Source: Odiellus spinosus
Taxonomy: Eukaryota > Arthropoda > Arachnida > Opiliones > Phalangiidae
Direction: 5' to 3'
Assembly (NCBI GenBank): GCA_963920705.1
Contig: OY987227.1
Coordinates: 20,051,434 to 20,115,433, forward strand
Length of the DNA stretch: 64,000 bases
Made by a program: the position numbers and the translations under genes. Below, piece after piece: positions 1 to 11,200 of the stretch (the stretch's first letter is position 1; each line of letters begins with the position of its first letter). Under the pieces are notes generated by a model, which was not told where the DNA came from, did no database searches, and saw only the letters and a program-made list of their open reading frames with translations.

Positions 1-1887
1 AAAGATGTTAGTGTCTAAAATTGGGCTTCCGGACCTGAAGTAATTTATTCTTATTAAATGCATGCAGACTGATTAGAATTTTATCCCCCAATTCGAAAAA
101 ACGGATTCCATATTAAGTAAAATTATCATAATAATACCAAGAATATAAAAGATAATAGAAATGTCCAAGATAATAACCTTTTCTCAAATTAACCCGTCAA
201 GGATGCGCATGCGCAAGCGAGCAAGAAAATCAAACCAATTTTGATCGGAAAAATAGTGTGTGATCTTCTAGCGTGCTTGGGAACAGTTCCGCAAAAATTT
301 GTTTTAAAAATCTGATTCTACCACGGTCTATCTTCTACAGTTCTTTAGATTTCTGAGAACACGCTTTATCTGTACATATGCAATTGGCTTCAAAAACCAA
401 TCAGTTGCTTCAGCATGTAAAACCGATAGGTAATTCGTCTCGAGCTCGAACCTCAACCCATGACGGGTTTAGTGATTTTTAGGGCTAAGGCTCTATAGAG
501 AAATAAGCATTCCTAGTCTATCGTATACTTGAAAATAATGTGTAAGTTAAATAATATCATCTTCATTATTAATATTTAGATTTTAAACTCATCGATTGAC
601 CTTACATAGAGAGAGGGGGGGGGGAAGCGGTGACCCGTGATAATATTGCCTTTTACTGCTTAGGTAGTTTTAGGAACACCCCTCACCCGTTCAATCCCTC
701 CTATAAATTGTATTGTATAGTTGAGTTTATCCTCGGACTGCTCAATAAGAATCGGCTAATAAAGGCATTGGAACAACTGTTCTCGGGAAAGAGACGTATA
801 TAGATTCTCGGTGCGTGGTTCTCCCCCATGTATAACATCCACCACGCACTCCAGGCGTCAGTCGTGCAAACGGCGGAAAATCGGCCCACAAAACGACTCT
901 AAAATATACGCATCAGACTCTCATCTCCCTTATCCGCATCCTTAAAGGGACAGTGGAAAGAAAACTCGATTCAGTCTTTGTATTTAGCTATTAGAGGGAT
1001 ACCTGTTACTTTTTCATAAGGTTTTAAAGTTTTATTGAAAGCCTTAAAAAATAACGCGATATTATCTGGCAGACGCTAATTTAATCAGATTTGAAAATCA
1101 TTTATTTCCAGGCATATTTAATTATTTGTAAGCAGTGTCGTCTTTACACATGGGCCCCGAAGTCAAGCTGTTCTCGTTTTAAAGCTTTAAAATTCTAATT
1201 CCCTATTAAAATTTTTTGTGAGCCCTCAACGTAGTTTTAATTTTAAATAGTATAAAAACATTTCACCCTTCCTTTAACCCATCACTCTCTATCTTCATCT
1301 TTCTACGCTATATATCTATCATCCCCAGCTTCTATCATCCACTCCAAAACGCGGCATACGAGGTTATAGATAAAATCAGTTTGAGATGTCATTACTCGCG
1401 TAGCTAGTTAGACTCGTGTTTCCCCGCGATTCGTTTACTTAGGTAGAGGGAAGCCACCTTTTGCGCTATATGAAATTCTGATTACGTATTCAACGATGTC
1501 TGGATTTTGCAAGACTGTTTGTAGCCGCCGGCTACGTCTTTAAAGTCCGGTTCCAGCAGCGTCAATGGCATAAATAGACGAAAGCCTAGTTTAGATTTGG
1601 CGCCGCGTCAAAAGCGCCCGACCAACCGACCCCTTTTGAACTTTAATTATTAAAACAGTTTCGAAAAGGGAGTTTCCGGTAAACGTGCGTTTTCAAAATC
1701 GCGCGGCACGTCCAATTTTAGTTATTTCGCGCCCGGAACTAAATTTTAAGCTTCAAGAGGCTGAATCATCTCCACCTTTTAAATCAATGCTCTCCGGGCA
1801 AATACGAGGCTTTAATTGCTAATTAGAAGGTCACGTAATACGTCTTATGGGCATTCGTTGGTTCGTTAAATTATCGTAGATTTGACG
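1..1887. other. Unassigned non-coding DNA
   Basis: No open frame here reads like protein. It holds a 10-base G run at 615-624 and a somewhat GC-richer patch at about 1510-1740, with no gene signal I can support. No terminal inverted repeats were found. Confidence 0.5.
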
Positions 1888-2409
1888 CGGATAATTTTTG
1901 CACTATTTTTATAATTGTTTGTTGACAAAGAGTTTAGTTATAGATAATTATTTACCAATATCGAAGGATAAAGTAAAATGATGTGGTTTTAATAATAATA
2001 TTCGTCCAATCCTTGGTTTTAATTATAATCCTAACACAACAAAATATCAATAGCCCTGACCCAAACCCTTTGTTTTTATAATAAACCTAAACTAATACCC
2101 AACCCCAACAAAATCCCTAACCCATCCCTTGGTAGTTTTACCCTATTTCGGATAATTTTTGCACTATTTTTATAATTGTTTGTTGACAAAGAGTTTAGTT
2201 ATAGATAATTATTTACCAATATCGAAGGATAAAGTAAAATGATGTGGTTTTAATAATAATATTCGTCCAATCCTTGGTTTTAATTATAATCATAACACAA
2301 CAAAATATCAAAAGCCCTGACCCAAACCCTTTGTTTTTATAATAAACCTAAACTAATACCCAACCCCAACAAAATCCCTAACCCATCCCTTGGTAGTTTT
2401 ACCCTATTT
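1888..2409. repeat. Two-copy 261-bp tandem duplication
   Basis: The unit 1888-2148 is repeated head-to-tail at 2149-2409. I see only about two base differences between the copies (near 2030/2291 and 2051/2312), so the duplication is recent. The second half of the unit is rich in AACCC and CCCTAA-like words on the plus strand. No protein is encoded. Confidence 0.93.
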
Positions 2410-3570
2410 CAAACTCTAAGGGTATCCCAACCCAAACCATAATCCCTTACGCAACCCAAACCGCATAATCCTTGATCCAACAAATACAGTAACGTTAACC
2501 CAAGCCTAATGAAACCCAAAAACAGTCTATAGTAAATAAATTCCATAACATTCTTCATATATAAGACAATTTCCCCGCAAAGTACTGTCAATTTACTCTG
2601 AGAGCTTTATTGGTGTACCAAAATATGTAACTGTAACCCTTAGTCACCAGACTTGCTGGAAAATACAGGGAGAACGACTTCCTTTCTAAATATATCAAAG
2701 ACAGTACGAGGTATTTTTTGCGAATCGTTTTACAATTTAAGTCCTTGTTCGCTACAATAGCGGCTAATTTAAATTATATTTTTCGTATAAATATGCACGT
2801 AAAGGTTGATAAAAGGTATTATAAGGGTGAAAGGTTTTCCTATTCGTTGAGTTCAAAATACGTCCGATTAAAGTTTAAAAAATAAAAATGCGATTCCAAG
2901 TATACCGATATATATAAACTGCTGGATTCAAGCGACCGCTTACAATAGAAAATCTTTCGAGCGAAAGTTTGGTTTTTTCCAATAACCGTGGTTCGTAACA
3001 TTTAGATTGCCCGCTCGTGCGTACCTTTGGGCTCTCTTTTTAGTCGTTCCCGCTTCCAGGAGCTATTCACGGGGTTTTTGGAGAGAGAGAAATACCCAAC
3101 TTCAAACGCCACGAGACCCTACTCTAGATTCTACTACTGACTGGCTTCTTATATGTAGATTTTTGTATTATTCCGGCTTAACAATACACGTTTTTTTTAT
3201 TCATCGTATATAGATCGCGGAATTGCACCCTCTCGTAACAGTATGGGATACGTAATTAGGGATGTTAAGGTTAAGTCACATAGGAAAACTCGGAAGTTAT
3301 TTGGGACGTCGTTCATAGACCTCTAATTTACATAAAACGGAGAGTAACTAGTTTAATATTGGTTGCCCCACTTAGAGTAAATGTTATTTTCCCTTCAACC
3401 ATTTTTGGGCTGTCTAAGTGAAACGTTATAAAATGTTCTGAAAGAAACTTGCCACTGTATCTCCGGGATGCTTGAATTTCAAATATCATTGGCATGTAGT
3501 AATTTAGTATTATACAAGTTAGGTAACGAGATCTATAGTAAGACTGCACAGTTTTCTGTAAGGCTTATTT
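2410..3570. other. Unassigned non-coding DNA, C-biased at its left end
   Basis: The first ~120 bases continue the CCCAA-rich composition of the neighbouring tandem duplication. The rest is ordinary AT-rich sequence. The short frames present have no recognisable protein pattern. Confidence 0.45.
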
Positions 3571-3700
3571 AAAGTCGCTTTCTATTCTAGCTTATATATC
3601 GACGACGTTGACCATAAAGAATTGTACACTCATAGCTAAAATGTTTGCATACGGGAAGAGATTTAAAGGGGCAAATTACAAAGCAGATGGGGCTTTTTAG
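3571..3700 (+). mobile_element. GACGACGTTG-type MITE fragment, copy 1
   Basis: This segment shares the words CTAGCTTA, GACGACGTTGACCATAA, GGAAGAG and GCAGAT in the same order with segments at 4240-4345, 4644-4812 (inverted), 46850-47000 and 52486-52606 (inverted). It is a dispersed non-coding family; here it is diverged and lacks a clear end. Confidence 0.7.
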
Positions 3701-3704
3701 TAAT

Positions 3705-3749
3705 TTTTTCGTTATAACTATAGAAATTTAACTTAGTTATAACGAAAAA
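3705..3749. repeat. Perfect 16-bp hairpin
   Basis: The arm 3705-3720 (TTTTTCGTTATAACTA) is the exact reverse complement of 3734-3749, with a 13-base spacer. It lies just right of the copy 1 MITE fragment and before a motif (about 3753-3777) that recurs in inverted form at the right edge of the window (about 63958-63988). It may be the centre of a decayed palindromic element. Confidence 0.85.
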
Positions 3750-4239
3750 GGTAAATCTAGATTGAAAACGCGCCTTTAAAGTCACAAGTGTGAACGTGGC
3801 CTTTGAAACCGTTTTGGAAAGATGGAATTAAAAAACTTGAAATCAACGATAGTGATATTGTGTCAAGAAATAAAAATATTTTCTTGTATAATCGATTTTA
3901 TCGGTAGATTTATCAAACAGTTTTAATAAGATTGTATAACCTTTCAAATCGAAAACCAAATCTAGATTGACTTGTGGTTGAAACTTGAGTTCAGAAAGAA
4001 GCCCCCTCTATCGGTTCAATAAATCAAGCTTAAATGCCATAATTCGTATTTAAAACTTATAAAATATTGTATATTTTACGAGATTTGAAGCAATTAATAA
4101 CATGATATTTCAGGGCACTATATTAAAATTGCATGTACGTATGTAACTGTTAAATCTTTTTTTTTTTTTTTTTTGGACAGACATCTTTAAAGTTACATCA
4201 ACTATCCCCAAACTGAAACGATCAATACTGCCGCAAATT

Positions 4240-4812
4240 AGTCGCCTTCTTTTCTAGCTTAGCAGACGACGTTCACCATAATGTGTGCGTAACGGAAGAG
4301 TATTTTAAATGGGCAAATTTCAGAGCAGATAGGGCCTTTAAAGGCTTTATCTGATCAAGAATTCTCCCCTTACGCGCACAACCTAGGATAAGTCTAGAAT
4401 AATTAACGAAGAATGTAAAGTTGTGTATAGTAGTAGCTAGAAAACCAGTTTTTTTTTTTCCTTCTTAATTTTTCCCTAAGTAAGGCTGGATTCGGGCCAG
4501 AGCTTTAATGATCAAAGGGAATGCTCGACCCCTCTTGTTTTTCCCGGTCGAAGCGATGGTGGCGCCATTTCCATAGGGACTTAGTATTTTGTCCATGGTC
4601 TGAATTTCTGAAACTAAGAATTGGGCTAACCCTGGGAAATGTTAGAGCCCTTTAAAGGCCTTGAAACTTGCCCCTTTAAAAAATTAAAATGCTCTTCCCT
4701 TACGCACGCAGCCTATCTTTGACTGTACAATTTATTTTATACAAGATTGTCTGCTAAGCTAGAAAAGAAGGCGACTTTAAAGGGGATTTGAAAATCGCAG
4801 ATAGCCCTTTAA
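4240..4812. mobile_element. Composite inverted-arm element of the GACGACGTTG family
   Basis: The left arm 4240-4345 and right arm 4644-4812 carry the same family sequence in opposite orientation. Shared words include the reverse complement of TCTAGCTTAGCAGAC and the AAAGGCCTTTAAAGGG-type edge. The ~300-base middle is not shared. This is the layout expected of a foldback element, or of two family members inserted in opposite directions. No transposase frame is present. Confidence 0.7.
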
Positions 4813-5445
4813 ACTGACTGCATACTCCAAATTAAAGTGGTTCAATAGAGGCTTGTGGATTAATATATTAAGTTAAATATATATTAGTTACAAAAATATT
4901 GCAAAAAAATATTTTTAATGTCCAGTTAGGAAATGGAAATAATCAAATTGGATTATGAATAATACAGTGATGATTAATTGATTATACACATTTATACTGA
5001 TTGTGTATCTCGTTCAGGCATTTACTTTCTTCAAACACTTATCTTATTACAAGCTACGCTGTACGATATTAAAAAATGGTTAATTTTAATTAAATTCTAG
5101 CACTAAATCCAGATTTATAATGACCATAAATTATAAGCCTTTTAGAAAATATGGATAATTACCTTTATTTTTCTATAAATTAAGGATTATATATCGGATT
5201 AACACTCTAAACACTCGGGATTTAATACTTTAGCCACTAAAAGAATTTCAAATTTAATTTTAGTGTTTTATTTTTAAACAATGGGATATTTCACTTATTT
5301 AGCTAATGGTTTTATGTACAAAATATCTGATTCGTATCGTATCATTTTCGCAACCACAATAGTGTATTTTTTATTTTTTTTTATATGGAAATCATTTAAA
5401 TATTAGTTTCCCAAAATTTATATTTTTTTTCTTCAATCGGAGGTT
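4813..5445. other. AT-rich 3' flank of the Sec22 gene
   Basis: Very AT-rich sequence without open frames of interest. The part next to 5446 would be the 3' untranslated region of the minus-strand Sec22 gene. Confidence 0.6.
5370..5375 (-). promoter_or_regulatory. Candidate polyadenylation signal of Sec22
   Basis: AATAAA on the minus strand, about 70 bases past the Sec22 stop codon and at a plausible distance for the 3' end. The region is so AT-rich that a chance match is possible. Confidence 0.45.
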
Positions 5446-6375
5446 TTAAAAAACCCAGAAATAGAGAACAAATACGAATAAGACCACTGCGGCAGCAGCA
5501 GCTTTGGCGTAAGCTGATTTCAAATTGAGATATCGGGCATCTTTCTTGTATTTTTGAGATAAAATAGACAAACTGCTGGCTTTACTATCCAATTCTGGGA
5601 TAATAATGAAAAAATTACCGGTTAATAAGTTAATACGAATGCAATTGTAGATGTAAAACAGAATTTTTACCAGACAATGCTGAGCCTCTTTGTAAAACAT
5701 CGTCAATATTTTGAACCATAATGCGTTGAACATCTTGCAGCTCGTTATTTAAATTAGAAAGATTACGTCTAGCTCTAGCGTCTTGATACGCTTTGGCTTT
5801 TTTAGAAATGTAATTATCTGAAATGTTTTACATTAATTATGTATAATTTTTTTTAAAGCAAATATTAATATTATTTCTTACCAAATGCGATAAACGCGTA
5901 AGGTCGAGATGGTATATTTTCCAATCGTGATCCGTATTCTGATAGAAACTCGCTTTGTATATCTTCTAAGAAACCGAATGCGAGACGTCTAGAAAATGAT
6001 TTTTCGCATAGAGCCAAGTAGCACAAACCTTTGAAAATTAGGTAACTAAAAGGCGGAATAACGCAAAATTAATCTCTAATTTGGTACTTTGAATCATCAT
6101 ATGCACAATGAAAGATTACTTGAAAATGTAAGGGCCAGTTTCGATGGCACCATAAGGTTCAGCTCTGTCGTTCAATTTTCTAAATAACATTTTAGCTTGA
6201 CCTTGGTAATCTCTCGTTTTTTTTCCCGCCTACATTGAGCATAGTTTTAAGCAATTAATTTTAAAAAGTATTAATCATAAGGAAAATACGCAAAAATTAC
6301 CTCTTCATCTTCATTGACTGTAGCTGTTAGGATTAGGCCGTCGGAGAGACGGGCAATCATGACGAAAAGAATCAT
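5446..6375 (-). CDS. Sec22: Vesicle-trafficking R-SNARE Sec22, complete, five exons
   Basis: Sec22 is a tail-anchored longin SNARE that drives fusion of vesicles moving between the ER and Golgi. Five minus-strand exons join in phase with GT-AG introns: 6301-6375, 6120-6229, 5882-6045, 5671-5817, 5446-5594. They total 645 bases, or 214 residues plus stop; human SEC22B has 215. The start [13 protein letters not shown] parallels the family's N-terminus. A longin domain fills about residues 1-120 ([22 protein letters not shown]). The SNARE motif spans about 133-193, with [15 protein letters not shown] and the zero-layer arginine in VLQRG, followed by [13 protein letters not shown]. The last ~19 residues form the membrane anchor. 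Introns are about 54-76 bases except the ~90-base one. Nothing is broken. Its 5' end faces the plus-strand C2 gene about 1.8 kb away. Assignment is by recognition of family sequence, without a database search. Confidence 0.96.
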
Positions 6376-8225
6376 TTTGGAAGCCGGTAAATTAGGTTCT
6401 TTAAATTATAAAATTAGGATTAGGGTTTACTCTAAGGCTGTCAAAAATTGCTTCATTCGCATGGTTATATTAAAAGAAAATCAAAACTTTTGGTTTAGTC
6501 ATTCGTAACTGACGTGGCGTCTAATCATCTGCCATTGGAAAAAAGAATGAAAATTCTTTCCGCCGGGTTCTAGATGGCGCCAGAATGGTCATAATGGTTT
6601 CAGTGGGTCGATAATCAAAATTTTCCCGGGCTTAAATAAAATCTAGGCGCACTCCAATATCTTCTCTATAAATTTAAATTTAAGTGTTTGATTTACCACG
6701 AAATTTCATTTCATATACCGTTACTTGCATTATATATTTATTTAATTATTCATCAACCAACAAGCCACAAGATGATACAAAATTTTTACAATTGAATAAG
6801 TTTGGCTATCAAGTTTTTCATTGAGTTAATTATTAAAAAGGTATAATTGTATCAAGAAGAAATTTTCCTTTTCATATGGGGTCACTATGGATATGACCAT
6901 GAATTAATTAATAGTGCCTAGGCAAGATTTTCTTTTAGGGATACTTAATTTGTTTTCAACACAATGAGATTTTATTTAAAAAATTAATGACATAATATTT
7001 TATGCTTATCATTTATAGGCCCTAAAATATTGGTTTTTAATTTAATATGAGTATAATTTTAACCAGAGCCATTTAAACGTTTCTTAACTTTATAAACTTA
7101 TCTCTTTCTTAAATTTTGCAGACCAGGCAAAAGGCTAAAGCCCCACCCGAAGTACAATACTTTCAATCATTTTGGTACATTCCATACCGGTACAATTCTT
7201 CAAGATTATCTTTATCCGGCTTTGTAAAAGAAAAGATGCTAGATTACTGAGCTTATTGAAGGACGCCAACTTTGTCCAGAACCAATCAGGCGGTGTGGGA
7301 AAACTATCCCGTTTAACACCCCCAGACCTTTCCGGTTCCCTTAGGACGATGGTCGCCGGAGGGGCAACAAATGGTAGGGGTGAGATCCTACGTGCGGAGA
7401 GGTAGTATAGCGGCCGATTTAAACACGGCCTCGTAACGGTTTTTGAGAGAAATCATTCGGATTACGTGTGTGTCCCAAACATTACCTTTATATAAGGAAT
7501 TCCAGGTAAGTTTTTTATATTATTGATTGTTGTATTTGTTTAATCGTTTAGTGTCATCGAAACCTCTAAAAAGCCAGTAATTTTTGTAGGCAATGTTTGT
7601 AGGGAACGTTGAAATATATTTGAGATATCCTAGTGACCATTTCAATTCGAGGGAGTGGTTATGACCCGGGATTCTAAACAAGCCGACGCGTTTATGGTTG
7701 GTTAGACTTTAGTTCCCAATTATTTATCTCTGTCAATTGCGAAAAAGCATTTAATTTTTTTTTAAATAATTTAAAAACGTAATCATAAAAATACAATGAT
7801 TAATTTGAATTTTCCATTCCGTTTTTAAAATAAACATTTCATACATTTGTCATTATCTTAAGCTTTTCAGAGCAACAATAACCAAAAATATTTTAAAGCA
7901 TAGTTTTCACTAAAGCGGATGAATGCCGTTCCCCAGTTTTGTCAAGTACTTGTGAGCGCAAACTGAATCACAGAGAAAGGCTAGCAGTTCAGTTATGAAA
8001 CTGATCCGGTCTGAACTATTGCAATGAAGGGAAAGTTGGGTAAGATGGGCGGATTTTCTTTTGCAGTATTTATTGAAAACTATGTAAAACCAAATATGGA
8101 GGGGTTAACCACTTCCGTAAAATTGCTGCCTTTAATAATGTTAAATACGTACTCAGTTACGTAATTACTTTAGTAAAGTCTAGTAGACCGACTACCTGAA
8201 GTGATCTGAAGCGATCCGCACTAAC
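6376..8225. other. Divergent intergenic region between Sec22 and the C2 gene
   Basis: This stretch should hold the promoters of both genes. A segment at 7122-7505 is bounded by a good acceptor (pyrimidine-rich tract then TTTTGCAG) and an excellent donor (CAG/GTAAGT) and is GC-richer than its surroundings. It has no frame open across its length, so if real it would be a non-coding 5' exon of the plus-strand gene. A short AGATGGCGCC word at 6570-6579 is a YY1-like motif. Neither point is proven. Confidence 0.35.
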
Positions 8226-11200
8226 ATGGATTCAAGAAATAAAGACACCGGAGTTTTGAAAAGTTGGTTTCGAAATTGGTTCCGTCCTCAACCGAAAAAC
8301 AACGAAACTAAGAAAGACAGATGCGGGAAACTGCCTCCTGATATACCCAAAAATGTCGTTTGGCCTTTAAACGAAGACTTACCCCAAATGAGACCCAAGA
8401 AAGTGGCAGTATCGTCTAACAAGGACGAATTCGAACGATACCCTCCCTGTCGACGATCCACCTCTTACGATCACATTCGAGAATTCATCGGTGTTCCCGA
8501 ACCCAAAACTCGCCCTAAATCAGCGGCTGGAAACAAAGACGATCGCCATCATAAAACTACCGAAAAATCCAAACATAGCTACTTAGTCGATCATTCTCTG
8601 GCCCAACAACTAACCCGAACTTCGACCAAGAACGAAATAGAGACCAAGAAACCGCTTGTGTCCCTTTCAAAGTTAAATCTATCGCCCATCAAGGAATATC
8701 AGAATGGCGGAACGTCGGTTGTTCCAATAAAAACCAGGGTTGCTCCTACTCGCGCTAAGTTACCCGAATACCCCTTCACCGTTCACCCGTACCACGACGC
8801 TTACGAACCCCAGGCTATATCCGTCGCTCCTAGCAACGTTCCGAACGCTAAAGAAGCTTATAAAATGTGGAAGAAAATTAAGGAAGAAAATTCCATCTTG
8901 GGGGATGACGAAATGAGTTTCGTCACCACTTACTCTCAATTGGCGGCGAAAAATCAGCAGAAATTAATTAACAAAATGAACGCCGACAAGTTGAAGGAAA
9001 AATTGAGAGTCATCGAAAATCAACAATTAGGCTTAAGCCACGATGCCACCACCAGAACTCAAATCCGAAAACCGGCTAATCCCAAGGCCCTACTCGTATC
9101 GAAACCCAAAAAGGTAACCATCTTAACCCCGTCTCGAGATAATAATCGCCCTGCTTTAGTACCTCTTCAAAATCGTGGGCAAATTGCGCCGGATAAATCT
9201 AACTTTGGGAATCATCGAAATACTTTGCCCAAATTCTCCAAGCCGCCAGAACGACCTCCAGAAACCGAAAGGGTTGCGGAGAAAGATTGCAGGGTCAACG
9301 CCCCGATCGTAAAGACGGGGATTGCCAATGTCAAATCCATTGTCGATCGAGAGGAAACTAATCCGAAAACGTCGGCGAAGGACGAGAAGGATGACAAATT
9401 GCGATACGGAATCGGCTATACCGAAAATCAAAAACCTATCTTATGGTATGACGCCGAAGATTTGGATAGCAGCTTGGTAGTGGACGTTATCAACTGCGAG
9501 CATCGAATCAATCTGAGCAAATTAGTCGAGAGATCCGTCCAACTCAATTTAGAAAGGATTTTATCTAAAAACGGGCTTCCTTGGCACGGAAGTCCTCCCA
9601 AGACAAAATCGAAGCCTGATTGCGAGAAGAGGATAATTAAGAAGGACGTTCCTGTCAAATCGACCACCCTACAAGAACGAGTCTACGAAAACGTCTCGGA
9701 GCTTCGAGCCTACTCGAGATGCTCTCAAGATGAAGTGAAAGGCGCGTCGCGACGAGACACCCTTCATCTACGCAGTGGCGGAGAAGGAATAAAAAGAAAA
9801 GCTCATCGGCGGACATCTTCCCTACCATGCTTGTCAGAATTTGTTCGAACCCTACTCGATCCTCGTCCCTTAATTAACGCAACCGGTACAGAGTTAAAGG
9901 AAAACCTTCGACACGGAGAGGCCACTGACATTGGAAACGAAGCCTCTTCCTTGATATCTCCTACTAACCTTCAGGTAGGCTTATGGGAATTAGAGGAGCG
10001 AAAGTCAAAAACGTTCCATGTTATTGTTAGACTGAAGTGGCTTTTTCTCGTTTTACATTAAAAGTGGGTTCTCTTCTCGCGGTTGGTCTTGCAAAATTGT
10101 TACCTACTTGGTACACGCTTAAAAGGGAGCGTGAGACAATTACACATTACTAAATAAAGTGGAAAATGTTTTTTATTTACATAACAATATTTTGGTATTT
10201 TGGGACGATGTCAAACGAGACTAAGCATTTATTTTTATTCCATACTATTCTGGTGCTTTCACTTCAGCCACAATTTAACATTATCATTCACTCGCCTATC
10301 TTGGTATTCTCATCTTTAATACGCATCTTTGTTTATGACCCCCTTTAGGATACGCTACCTCTTGGTCTTTTGTCCTCTTCCGATTTGAGTCTCTTAATTA
10401 CTAATTACCATAGTGCTATTAGTAGGCTTAGCGCTTCTGGTGTTGGAAGGATGTCGACGTCGACCTCGAAATCTCCCGTGAAAAGGATAGTTTGCAAGCC
10501 TAGAGGAAAAGAAGTGGTTCTCGGAAAATGTATGACGAAATTCTAAACTAATTATTTCTCTGACCCTTTTATGAAGACATAAATGCTAATTAAGTTTTCT
10601 TTTTGTCGTTATACGTTAATGTAGCAAAAATCAAATTGACTATCAGCCTCGTTCATAATAAACTTATAGTGAACGGTAAGTAACTCTCCTGATTATTGTT
10701 TGGGGAATATTTAATGAACTCGCGTAATTCCATTGCCATCAGATTCCTAATTTTAATTACCCGTTCTTTATTGTTTATTTGTATGCCTAATTTATCATCT
10801 TATTATATCCATTTTTCTTAGAACAGTTATCTTTATTGAATATGTTCTTCACCGAGTATCACTAATTACTAATTTAAAATAAATACTTCAATCCTTTTTC
10901 AATAACGAAAGCCATACTTATGTAATTTAGTTTATCTTAAAGGGAGAATGCAACCTAACATTTTTTTATCGATTCCATATAGTTTAAATAGGAATAATCA
11001 AACAGTAAAAAAAATTGCAAACAAATATTAAATTAGAAATAAATTTAAAACTTACCTGGAAAAAAGGCTTAACTGGATTCATGGAGATATCTTGAACTAG
11101 CGACCAATGATTTTGTTCGATGACCCTTATATGGAAATGCAGGATCTCCATGAATCCAACTAAGCCTATTTTCCGGGTAAGTTTTAAATTTATTTCTAAT

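Noticed and set aside
2010..2520. CCCTAA-like words as interstitial telomere repeats
   Set aside because: The words are irregular and never form an array of a fixed hexamer.
7172..7405. 77-codon plus-strand frame upstream of the C2 gene
   Set aside because: No family resemblance; it does not reach the strong donor at 7505, so the block fits better as a non-coding exon, if it is transcribed.
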